NCBI GenBank assembly: GCA_945873675.1 | Contig: CAMCEP010000038.1 | Span: 1-15,183 of the forward strand | Reading direction: 5' to 3' | Origin: Asaia bogorensis | Lineage (GTDB): Bacteria > Pseudomonadota > Alphaproteobacteria > Acetobacterales > Acetobacteraceae | DNA length: 15,183 nt | Shown: in pieces, positions 6,405 to 12,496 of the stretch | Layout: the number at the start of each line of letters is the position of its first letter | How positions within the stretch are numbered: position 1 is the first letter of the stretch | Made by a program: the position numbers and the translations under genes | The notes under the pieces: generated by a model | Database searches by the model: none | Told to the model about the DNA's origin: nothing | Seen by the model: the letters and a program-made list of their open reading frames with translations, nothing else

Positions 6405-7376
6405 TCAGCTGATGGAAAGCCCGGTCGCGGCCACAATGCGCCGCGCCACTTCGCGGTCTTTCGCAATCACCGCCTGATAGGCGGCCGGGGAGGATATCAC
6501 CGGATCCGCCCCGGTCGCTTCCAGCCGCGCCTGAATGGCAGGGTCCTTCAGCGCGTGATGAATGGCCGCAACAAAGCGATTCTGCGCCGCTTCCGGCGTG
6601 CCAGCTGGCGCGAAACACCCTGTCCAGGACACCAGATCATAGCCGGGATAGGTTTCAGCAATCACCGGAATTTGCCGCAGGCTGGCTTGCCGTTCGGCCG
6701 CGGTGCTCGCCAGCAAAGTGGTGCCGCGCTCCACGGCGGGTTTCAGGCTTGAAAAGGAAATGATGCCCGCATCCAGCCGCCCACCCGCCAATTCGCGCGC
6801 CACATCAGCGCCGCCGCGATAGGGGATGTGTTCCAGCTTGATGCCGGCCATCAATTGCAGCAATTCGCCCATGAAATGGCCGATATGCGCCACCCCTGGC
6901 GTGCCATAGGTGATCTCGCCCGGCCGGCGCTTGGCTTCCGCCACAAACCCCGCCAGATCACGCGCCGGAAAGCCCGCGCGCACGCCCAGCATATAGGGCT
7001 GCGTTGTGACCTGCACGACAGGAATGAAGGCGTTGGTATAGTCGATCGGCAGGCTTCGGCTGACCAAAGGCAGGGTCGCAAAGGTCGCACCTTCGAACAA
7101 AAACGTATGGCCATCGGCAGGGCTTTGCGCGACCGCCATGGCGCCAATGGAACCTGATGCGCCGGTACGATTTTCGATGATGAAGGATTGGCCAAGATGC
7201 TCAGCCACTTTCGGCTGGATGATACGCGCAATGGTATCGGCGACACCGCCAGCGCTATAGGGCACAATCATGCGCACTGGCCGATCCGGATAGCTGCCCT
7301 GCGCCCAAGCCCGCCGCGCCAGAAAAGGTGCCGCCAATCCCAAGCCTGCCAGCCCACGCCGCGTCATTCGCGCCAT
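6405..7376 (-). CDS. Bug/TctC-family tripartite tricarboxylate transporter substrate-binding protein (second)
   Basis: The 323-residue exported binding protein starts with MARMTRRGLAGLGLAAPFLA. This is a signal with an RR motif, probably Tat-type or Sec with a strong positive region, and cleavage is likely after the AWA near residue 26. The mature start YPDRPVRMIVPYSAGGVADT is the Bug ligand loop, and HIPYRGGADVARELAGGRLD is the second-domain motif. It is clearly diverged from the binding protein at 4136-5101, so the two probably bind different ligands. The ATG at 7376 has GGGGAGG close upstream. In-frame extensions to 7499 run into the divergent leuC start and are rejected. It is the first gene of the leftward operon. 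Confidence 0.93.
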   Translation of the reverse strand: MARMTRRGLAGLGLAAPFLARRAWAQGSYPDRPVRMIVPYSAGGVADTIARIIQPKVAEHLGQSFIIENRTGASGSIGAMAVAQSPADGHTFLFEGATFATLPLVSRSLPIDYTNAFIPVVQVTTQPYMLGVRAGFPARDLAGFVAEAKRRPGEITYGTPGVAHIGHFMGELLQLMAGIKLEHIPYRGGADVARELAGGRLDAGIISFSSLKPAVERGTTLLASTAAERQASLRQIPVIAETYPGYDLVSWTGCFAPAGTPEAAQNRFVAAIHHALKDPAIQARLEATGADPVISSPAAYQAVIAKDREVARRIVAATGLSIS

Positions 7377-7476
7377 CTCACCCCTCCCCAGCTTGACCGC
7401 GCATCTTTGGCGCGGCGTGATAGGGTTAGACGGTGCGGCGCCGATGGCGGCCGCGTCAAGCATTAAGGGGAAGCAC
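7377..7476. promoter_or_regulatory. Divergent promoter region between the Bug operon and leuCD
   Basis: The 100 bp between the two start codons contain mirrored copies of GCTTGAC: 7391-7397 on the plus strand, and as GTCAAGC at 7455-7461. Each copy includes a TTGAC that could be a -35 element facing its own gene. Plus-strand TTGACC (7393-7398) is followed by TGATAG (7418-7423) at 19 bp, a weak -10. Alternatively the 7-bp inverted copies may be the half-sites of a regulator, since such divergent layouts often share a LysR- or GntR-type site. No regulator gene is in the window. Confidence 0.35.
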
Positions 7477-8880
7477 ATGGCCGCGACGCTATTCGACAAG
7501 ATTTGGGATCCGCATGTGATTGCGGATCTTGGTTCCGGCTGGTCGCTGCTGCATTGCGACCGCGTGCTGTTGCATGATCTCTCGGGCGGGCGGGCGCTGC
7601 GTGAAGTGGGGGAAGCAGGTTATGCCATCCCCCATCCCGAACTTGCCTTCGCGACACCTGATCACGCGGTCGCGACAACGCCGGGGCGCACGGCGGAAAG
7701 CTTCCCGAAGGGTGGTGAGCTGATCGCAGGCCTGCGCAAGCGCGCGGCCGAAACCGGCGTCCGGCTTTTCGATCTCGGTCAGGATGGCAATGGCATTGTG
7801 CATGTGATGGGGCCAGAGCTTGGCATTGTGCTGCCTGGCACCACGCTGGTTTGCGGCGATAGTCACACTTGCACCAATGGTGGGCTTGGCGCTTTGGCCT
7901 TTGGCATTGGCGCATCGGAATTGCGCCATGTGCTGGCAACCCAAACCCTGCCGCAGAAAAAACCAAAGCGCATGCGTATTCGCTTTGAAGGTGCAGCACC
8001 AGCAGGTGTCACGCCGAAGGATATGATTCTGCACGCCATTGGCCGTTTCGGCACCGGTGCTGGCACAGGCTACGCCGTGGAATATGCGGGTTCCGCTGTG
8101 CGCGCGCTTTCGGTGGAAGGGCGACTGACACTCTGCAATCTTTCCATCGAAATGGGCGCCAAGATGGGCTTGGTGGCGTCCGATGATGTCACCTATGAAT
8201 GGCTGGCTGAGCGGCGCTTCGCGCCCAAGGGTGCGGCCTGGGATGCGGCCATCGCCCATTGGCGCAGCCTGCCCAGTGATGCCGATGCGGTCTTTGATTC
8301 CGATCTGATGATTTCCATGACGGATATCGCGCCGCAAATCACCTGGGGCACCAGCCCGGAACAGGTACTGCCCGTCACGGGCCACGTGCCGGACCCGGCC
8401 TCAACGCCTGACCCGATCCGCCGCGCCGCTTATGAAGCCGCCTTGGCCTATATGGACCTGAAGCCCGGTCAGCCGATTGCGGGCACCAAGATTGATTGGG
8501 TCTTCATCGGTTCCTGCACCAATTCGCGCATTGAGGATTTGCGCGCCGCCGCCGCCGTGCTGCGCGGGCGGAAAGTGGCGGCGCATGTCACAGCCTGGGT
8601 GGTGCCTGGTTCTGAACGTGTAAAGAAGGAAGCCGAAGCGGAAGGGCTGGACGCCGCCTTCACCGCCGCCGGCTTCGAATGGCGCGAACCTGGCTGCGCG
8701 CTATGTGTGGCAGCCAATGGCGAAGCCGTGCCGCCAGGCGCGCGCTGCGTTTCCACCTCAAATCGCAATTTCGTCGGCCGTCAGGGGCCGGGGGCGCGCA
8801 CACATTTGGCCTCACCGGCCATGGCAGCAGCGGCGGCGCTCGCGGGTGCCATCGCGGATGTGCGGCAATTCGCAGCGTAA
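7477..8880 (+). CDS. leuC: 3-isopropylmalate dehydratase large subunit (LeuC family, probable paralogue)
   Basis: This is the aconitase-type hydro-lyase large subunit, 467 residues, about the length of E. coli LeuC. The [4Fe-4S] ligands C347 (IGSCTNS), C407 and C410 (PGCALC) are all present, at the same numbers as in E. coli LeuC. GDSHT (127-131) and NRNFVGRQG near the C-terminus are also intact. With LeuD it isomerises 2-isopropylmalate to 3-isopropylmalate, or hydrates a similar 2-methyl-dicarboxylate. The N-terminal part (HCDRVLLHDLSGGRALREVG) and SHTCTNGGLGALAFGIGASE differ from the usual LeuC text (SHT-x-T-H-G-A-F-G). No leuA or leuB is nearby, so it may be a second copy with another substrate. 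AAGGGG 6 bases before the ATG at 7477 fixes the start; the TTG at 7393 is rejected. Confidence 0.9.
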   Translation: MAATLFDKIWDPHVIADLGSGWSLLHCDRVLLHDLSGGRALREVGEAGYAIPHPELAFATPDHAVATTPGRTAESFPKGGELIAGLRKRAAETGVRLFDLGQDGNGIVHVMGPELGIVLPGTTLVCGDSHTCTNGGLGALAFGIGASELRHVLATQTLPQKKPKRMRIRFEGAAPAGVTPKDMILHAIGRFGTGAGTGYAVEYAGSAVRALSVEGRLTLCNLSIEMGAKMGLVASDDVTYEWLAERRFAPKGAAWDAAIAHWRSLPSDADAVFDSDLMISMTDIAPQITWGTSPEQVLPVTGHVPDPASTPDPIRRAAYEAALAYMDLKPGQPIAGTKIDWVFIGSCTNSRIEDLRAAAAVLRGRKVAAHVTAWVVPGSERVKKEAEAEGLDAAFTAAGFEWREPGCALCVAANGEAVPPGARCVSTSNRNFVGRQGPGARTHLASPAMAAAAALAGAIADVRQFAA

Positions 8881-8893
8881 GGGGGCCGTTAAC

Positions 8894-9520
8894 ATGGAAA
8901 AATTCACCAAACTCTCCGGTCCCGCTGCGCCCTTGATGCGCGCCAATGTGGATACGGATTTGATCATTCGCATCCAGCGCCTGGTTGGCACTGGGCGCAC
9001 CGGCCTTGGGCCTTATGCTTTCGAGAATTTGCGCCTTCTGCCCGATGGCTCAGAAAATCAGGACTTCGTGCTGAATAAGGCGCCTTATCGCGAAGCGCCG
9101 ATTCTGCTGGCCGGCGCCAATTTTGGCTGCGGATCATCGCGCGAAGGTGCTGTTTGGGCGTTGATGGGGGCGGGCATTCGCTGCGTGATTGCGCCAAGCT
9201 TCGGCGATATCTTCCACAATAACTGCTTCCAGAATGGCTTGCTGCCGATTGCCTTGCCTGAGGAAGTGGTGAAGCAAATCGCCGCTGAAACTGAAGCAAG
9301 CCAGGGCGCGCGCCATACCGCGATTGATCTGGTGCGCCAGGTGGTGATTACGCCCGAAGGCGCGGAAATCCCCTTCAGCATTGATGCGCGCAAGCGTGAC
9401 GCAATGCTGGAAGGGCTGGATGATATTGCGCTGACGCTGCGCCTGAAGGACCAGATCGAAGCCTGGCAAAAGGCGGATCACGCCAAGCGCGGCTGGGTCT
9501 GGGAAAGCGTGAAGTTTTAG
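8894..9520 (+). CDS. leuD: 3-isopropylmalate dehydratase small subunit (LeuD family, probable paralogue)
   Basis: The 208-residue swivelling-domain partner of LeuC shows NVDTD (18-22), NFGCGSSRE (76-84), SFGDIFHNNCFQNGLLPI and the C-terminal LEGLDDIALTL. The GCGSSRE loop contributes the substrate-binding arginine and serines. Two places depart from the textbook LeuD. IIRIQRL follows DTD instead of IIPKQFL, and G85 follows SRE where LeuD usually has His. Both point to the same paralogue group as its partner. It begins 13 bp after leuC, with AAGGGGG 8 bases before the ATG at 8894, so the two subunits are co-expressed. An upstream in-frame ATG at 8705 would overlap leuC by 176 bp and is rejected. 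The stop codon lies inside a palindromic repeat. Confidence 0.9.
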   Translation: MEKFTKLSGPAAPLMRANVDTDLIIRIQRLVGTGRTGLGPYAFENLRLLPDGSENQDFVLNKAPYREAPILLAGANFGCGSSREGAVWALMGAGIRCVIAPSFGDIFHNNCFQNGLLPIALPEEVVKQIAAETEASQGARHTAIDLVRQVVITPEGAEIPFSIDARKRDAMLEGLDDIALTLRLKDQIEAWQKADHAKRGWVWESVKF

Positions 9521-9572
9521 AGCGGTTTCCGAGTCGCCAAGTGATTCCACTTGGCTTGAAAATGCTCTAAAA
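9515..9572. repeat. Imperfect palindromic AGAGC-type repeat overlapping the leuD stop codon
   Basis: A 58-bp palindrome has outer arms TTTTAGAGC (9515-9523) and GCTCTAAAA (9564-9572), and inner arms GCCAAGTG (9536-9543) and CACTTGGC (9548-9555) around the loop ATTC. Between them the left arm reads GGTTTCCGAGTC and the right arm TTGAAAAT, which pair only partly. I recall short dispersed repeats of this AGAGC...GCTCT form in alphaproteobacterial genomes. Only one copy is in this window. The leuD stop TAG (9518-9520) is part of its left end. It may protect or end the leuCD transcript. Confidence 0.7.
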
Positions 9573-9597
9573 AACGGGCGGGTGATGAGCCCGCCCG
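9569..9597 (-). terminator. Rho-independent terminator for the gene at 9606-9917
   Basis: On the minus strand, CGGGCGGG (9597-9590) and CCCGCCCG (9582-9575) make a perfect 8-bp GC stem with a 7-base loop. A run of six T follows immediately (the A-run at 9569-9574 on the plus strand). It lies 8 bp past the stop of the small helical protein gene. The stem could also stall rightward leuD transcripts, but no U-tract exists in that direction. Confidence 0.82.
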
Positions 9598-9605
9598 ATG
9601 TCGCC

Positions 9606-9917
9606 TCAGCCCTGCGGCACCATGCGCTGGGCGGTTTCCTGCAATTCCTTGGCCTTCTTCACCGCGCGATCGATTTCGGTCGCGGTACGGTCCAAAGCGT
9701 CACGATAAGCCGTCATCCCGGTCTGCATGCCGCCGACCTTGGACTTCAACTCACCCATGGCAGACCGGAAATCTGCGGTTGCGCGTGCCTGGGCGCGCAA
9801 AGCCTCATCCAGCTTATGCAACGCAATGCGCAGCCGATCCTGCGGGCGCTGCGGAAAGGCGACAATTTCTGCCGCCTTGGCTTCGGTTTCTGTCAAGGTG
9901 ATGGTGGATGCGCTCAT
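9606..9917 (-). CDS. Small helical protein of unknown function, phasin-like in appearance
   Basis: The 103-residue protein is not recognised. Residues 1-30 are Thr/Ala/Glu-rich and ordered weakly (TLTETEAKAAEIVAFPQRPQ). Residues 31-98 form one long amphipathic, probably coiled-coil helix with a short GGMQTG break near 64-69. It has no signal peptide, membrane span or cysteine. A small phasin-like or structural role is possible but is a guess from composition only. The ATG at 9917 has GGAGA 8 bases upstream. A TTG at 9944 in frame would place the start inside a 12-bp palindrome and is rejected. It stands alone with its own strong terminator and an AT-rich upstream island, which suggests independent and possibly strong or regulated expression. 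Confidence 0.75.
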   Translation of the reverse strand: MSASTITLTETEAKAAEIVAFPQRPQDRLRIALHKLDEALRAQARATADFRSAMGELKSKVGGMQTGMTAYRDALDRTATEIDRAVKKAKELQETAQRMVPQG

Positions 9918-9932
9918 CGCTTCGGTCTCCGC

Positions 9933-9944
9933 TTGGTTAACCAA
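9933..9944. promoter_or_regulatory. 12-bp perfect palindrome just upstream of the helical-protein gene
   Basis: TTGGTTAACCAA is a perfect palindrome whose near edge is 15 bp from the ATG at 9917, between the AT-rich promoter region and the ribosome site. That is a usual place for a repressor operator. No partner regulator is in the window, and a 12-bp palindrome can arise by chance in AT-rich DNA. Confidence 0.4.
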
Positions 9945-10105
9945 AGACTAAGATGGATTAAGAGATTTTTCCAGCAAATTTTTAGAGAAAATAAAGATTC
10001 AATAGGAAAATTCTAAAAGCTTTGTTTTTCAACGGGATTTTTATATTTGCATTTACCAAATAAAACTTCAGATAAAATATTTCTTAATCCAACTCAACCA
10101 AGGGT
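9945..10105. promoter_or_regulatory. AT-rich island with 10-bp inverted ends, holding the promoter of the helical-protein gene
   Basis: About 150 bp of strongly AT-rich DNA stand out against the GC-rich surroundings. TGGATTAAGA (9954-9963) and TCTTAATCCA (10082-10091) are perfect 10-bp inverted repeats bracketing it. Inside are the palindromes AAAGCTTT (10016-10023) and AAATATTT (10076-10083). No frame of useful length was found. The leftward promoter for the 9917 gene must lie here, but many A/T hexamers fit poorly and none can be singled out. It may be an UP-element/curved-DNA promoter or the remnant of a tiny mobile element. Confidence 0.5.
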
Positions 10106-10143
10106 TCTGCCCCCTGCGCCGCGCCGGCAAAACAGGGGGCAGA
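10106..10143 (-). terminator. Strong hairpin after the enoyl-CoA hydratase gene
   Basis: TCTGCCCCCTG (10106-10116) and CAGGGGGCAGA (10133-10143) form a perfect 11-bp stem with a 16-base loop. It begins 5 bp past the hydratase stop codon. Read leftward, the sequence after it is ACCCTTGG, with no U-tract, so it may be a weak intrinsic terminator, a 3'-end stabiliser, or act with Rho. Confidence 0.6.
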
Positions 10144-10148
10144 TTCGT

Positions 10149-10925
10149 TCAGCGATTCGTGAAAGCAGGTTTCCGCTTTTCCGCAAAAGCCGACATGCCT
10201 TCCTTCTGATCCGCCGTCGCGAATAGTGACAGGAACAGACGCCGTTCCGTGCGCACACCTTCCGTCAGGCTGCTTTCAAAGGCGGCATTCACGGCTTCCT
10301 TCGCCATGGCAACCGAAGGCCCTGAAAGGCTTGCGATCTTCTCACCAATCTTCAGCGCTTCCGCGATCAATTCCGCCGCCGGCACCACGCGGCAGACCAG
10401 ATTGGCGCGCTCCGCTTCCTCGGCATTCATCATCCGCCCAGTCAGCACCATTTCCATTGCCTTGGATTTGCCGATGGCGCGCGTCAGCCGCTGCGTGCCG
10501 CCCGCACCCGGGATGATGCCCAGATTGATTTCCGGCTGGCCGAACTTCGCCGTATCAGCAGCGATGATCAGGTCACACATCATCGCCAATTCGCAGCCAC
10601 CGCCAAGGGCGAAGCCGGATACGGCAGCAATCACGGGCTTCTGGATTTCCAGCACGGTTTCCCAATTGGCACCGATAAAATCATTGAAATAGACGCCCGG
10701 AAAACTACGGTCCTTCATTTCCTTGATATCGGCACCCGCCGCGAAAGCCTTTTCGCTGCCGGTGATGACAATGGCGGCAATCGCCGGGTCCTTGTCAAAA
10801 GCGCGCAACGCAGTGCCCAGTTCGATCATCAATTGATCACACAGCGCATTCAGCGCCTGCGGGCGGTTCAGCCGGATCAGACCGGTTTTGCCGTGGGTTT
10901 CAACCAGGATCATTTCAGGGGCCAT
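10149..10925 (-). CDS. Enoyl-CoA hydratase, canonical type
   Basis: This 258-residue classic crotonase adds water to trans-2-enoyl-CoA in beta-oxidation and related acyl-CoA pathways. Both catalytic glutamates are present: E112 in GGGCELA and E132 in GQPEINLG, equal to rat E144 and E164. The oxyanion-hole motifs FAAGADIKEM (61-70) and SGFALGGG (103-110) are intact, and IPGAGGTQRLTRAIGKSKAM (138-157) is textbook. It differs clearly from the variant at 3350-4132. The ATG at 10925 has AAGGAG 7 bases upstream. It sits between two hairpins and appears to be a single-gene unit, with its promoter in the roughly 50 bp between 10926 and the DUF1203 terminator. Confidence 0.95.
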   Translation of the reverse strand: MAPEMILVETHGKTGLIRLNRPQALNALCDQLMIELGTALRAFDKDPAIAAIVITGSEKAFAAGADIKEMKDRSFPGVYFNDFIGANWETVLEIQKPVIAAVSGFALGGGCELAMMCDLIIAADTAKFGQPEINLGIIPGAGGTQRLTRAIGKSKAMEMVLTGRMMNAEEAERANLVCRVVPAAELIAEALKIGEKIASLSGPSVAMAKEAVNAAFESSLTEGVRTERRLFLSLFATADQKEGMSAFAEKRKPAFTNR

Positions 10926-10975
10926 GGCGGTTCTCCTTCATCTGTTGTGCTGCATAAGGCCATAGCACAGCCCTG

Positions 10976-11000
10976 AAGAAAACTGCCCAGCGCGGGGCAG
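10976..11000 (-). terminator. Rho-independent terminator for the DUF1203 gene
   Basis: On the minus strand, CTGCCC (11000-10995) and GGGCAG (10988-10983) form a 6-bp GC-rich stem with a 6-base loop, followed by TTTTCTT (10982-10976). It lies 10 bp past the DUF1203 stop codon and upstream of the hydratase gene, so it separates the two units. Confidence 0.72.
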
Positions 11001-11010
11001 CGTCTGGCGC

Positions 11011-11484
11011 TCAGATTTTCTCCACCCGCGTCAGCCAGCATCCCGGCCGCGCGGTGTGGATATTGACATAGGCCACGCGCGGGTCGCCGATCCGCGCGCG
11101 CAGCGCTGCCTCCGCCTCCCCCCCCGGCACGACAATGCCAAGATCGTAAAGGCACATCCCCGCCGCATCGTAATGGCGCAGGCTGATGATGCTATTGACC
11201 AGCACTGTCTCGGGCAGGGCATCTTCAAGCGCTGCCCCGCCGCAATCAAGGGCATGCAGAAACACCGGCGAAGGTGTCCAATAAGGCCCCTGCGGTAGGG
11301 GCAAATCCCAGGATGCCAAAAGCATCGCCTCGCCTGGCTGGCCCAGGCGCAGGCAGGCCCGGCAGGGGTAGCCAGGCCCATCCACCTGGCGGGTCTGAAC
11401 CGCCCCCCCGCGATCATCACGACCGGAGGTGCGAAAACGCTGGGCGGCATCGGGGTCCATGGGGACGCAGCGGAAACGTGTCAT
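11011..11484 (-). CDS. DUF1203 family protein
   Basis: The 157-residue protein matches the uncharacterised DUF1203 family in length and motif order: an N-terminal FRCVPMDPDAAQRFR, then GYPCRACLRLGQPGEAMLLA (about 40-59), then GPYWTPSPVFLHALDCG (about 67-83) with conserved Cys and His, and a C-terminal VAYVNIHTARPGCW. The CRAC pair and later cysteine/histidine could bind a metal, but no activity is known for the family. The ATG at 11484 gives the usual family length. No Shine-Dalgarno motif precedes it, so translation may be leaderless or inefficient. In-frame codons upstream to 11628 overlap mutM and are rejected. It starts 74 bp after the mutM stop on the same strand and may be co-transcribed with it. 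Confidence 0.85.
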   Translation of the reverse strand: MTRFRCVPMDPDAAQRFRTSGRDDRGGAVQTRQVDGPGYPCRACLRLGQPGEAMLLASWDLPLPQGPYWTPSPVFLHALDCGGAALEDALPETVLVNSIISLRHYDAAGMCLYDLGIVVPGGEAEAALRARIGDPRVAYVNIHTARPGCWLTRVEKI

Positions 11485-11558
11485 GGGTGGAAATCTGCCC
11501 CAGACAGCGCGGACAGACCATCCGTTTCTTGCGCTGACTTGCGCCCCTTTGGAAAGGC

Positions 11559-12455
11559 TCAGCGCTGCCGAACGGGGCAGAAAAAGCTCGATCGGCCGGA
11601 TTGCACAATGCGCTTGATCCCCGGGCATTCCGCTTGGCCGGGGCAGCCCGGGCAGGCCTCCCCTTCCCGGCCATAGACGGCAAAATTCTCCTGAAAGCGC
11701 CCAATCTCGCCATCGGCGCGGACGTAATCGCGGAGACTAGACCCACCCGCGGCAATCGCCTCCTGCAACACGGCCTTGATGGCGGGCGCCAGCCGCGCAG
11801 CCCGCGCCCCCGCCACCGTATGGGCGGAACGGCGCGGCGAGATGCCAGCGCGGTAAAGCGCCTCACAGACATAGATATTGCCAAGCCCCGCGATTACCCG
11901 CTGATCCAGAAGTGCTGACTTGATCGGGGTGCGCTTGCCTGCCAGCGCGCCCGAAAGCCAGGCCGGGGTGATCTCAGGCCCAAGCGGTTCAGGGCCAAGG
12001 CCCGCCAGCAGCTTGTGTTGGTCCTCGGCATCCGTCGCCACCAAATCCACACTGCCGAAGCGGCGCGGGTCCACAAAGCCGATATGCCAGCCGCCTTCCG
12101 TGCCGAAGGCGAGGTGTTCATGCGCCTCGGGCGGGGCGTTATGGCCACGCGCATCAGAAAAGACGCCCTGTTTACCCTGCCGAGGCTCCATCGGCACGCC
12201 TTCCTGTCGCGCCACCATGCGGCCTGACATGCCAAGATGGATCAGCAGGCTCTCCCCGCCTTCCAGCCGCATCAGGATATATTTCGCCCGGCGGCGAAAA
12301 CTGACCACGCGCCGCCCGCGCAGCCGTTCCGCCAGCCGCGGCGGGAAGGGAAAGCGCATGCCATCGCGCCGCGTTTCGGCCCAGACGATGCGCTCATGCT
12401 CCAGCACGGTCTGAAGGCCGCGCATCACGGTTTCCACTTCCGGCAATTCGGGCAT
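11559..12455 (-). CDS. mutM: Formamidopyrimidine-DNA glycosylase (Fpg/MutM) with variant zinc finger
   Basis: This bifunctional DNA-repair glycosylase/AP-lyase removes 8-oxoguanine and formamidopyrimidines. The 298-residue protein has the catalytic N-terminus M-P2-E3-LPEVETV (P2 is the Schiff-base proline after Met removal), K58 in RRAKYILM, the H2TH segment GLGNIYVCEALYRAGISPRR (190-209) and R288 in QSGRSSFFC. The C-terminal zinc finger is unusual. C268, C271 and C293 are present, the fourth expected Cys after C293 is R296, and an additional C277 lies in an extended loop. Zinc binding may thus use C277. The ATG at 12455 has GGGGAGG close upstream. It is divergent from ubiE, with 41 bp between the start codons. 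Confidence 0.95.
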   Translation of the reverse strand: MPELPEVETVMRGLQTVLEHERIVWAETRRDGMRFPFPPRLAERLRGRRVVSFRRRAKYILMRLEGGESLLIHLGMSGRMVARQEGVPMEPRQGKQGVFSDARGHNAPPEAHEHLAFGTEGGWHIGFVDPRRFGSVDLVATDAEDQHKLLAGLGPEPLGPEITPAWLSGALAGKRTPIKSALLDQRVIAGLGNIYVCEALYRAGISPRRSAHTVAGARAARLAPAIKAVLQEAIAAGGSSLRDYVRADGEIGRFQENFAVYGREGEACPGCPGQAECPGIKRIVQSGRSSFFCPVRQR

Positions 12456-12484
12456 TGCCCCTCCCCTTTCCCTGGCTCAGCGCC

Positions 12485-12490
12485 TATGAT
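12485..12490 (+). promoter_or_regulatory. Probable -10 element giving a leaderless ubiE transcript
   Basis: TATGAT matches the TATAAT consensus at 5 of 6 bases. Its last base is at 12490, so a transcript starting the standard 7 bases further would begin exactly at the A of the ubiE ATG (12497). There is no Shine-Dalgarno motif before that ATG. No good -35 is seen at 16-18 bp, which lowers certainty. Confidence 0.5.
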
Positions 12491-12496
12491 GCTTCC

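Noticed and set aside
7393..7476. Longer LeuC start at TTG 7393
   Set aside because: The extension has no LeuC similarity, while AAGGGG lies 6 bases before the ATG at 7477 and gives cysteine numbering equal to E. coli LeuC.
8705..8893. Longer LeuD start overlapping leuC
   Set aside because: The extra 63 residues are out-of-frame leuC sequence, and the ATG at 8894 has a strong ribosome site and gives the normal LeuD beginning.
9582..10016. Plus-strand open frame of 144 codons opposite the small helical protein
   Set aside because: It is antisense to a gene with a ribosome site and terminator, and its end runs into the AT-rich island without any domain.
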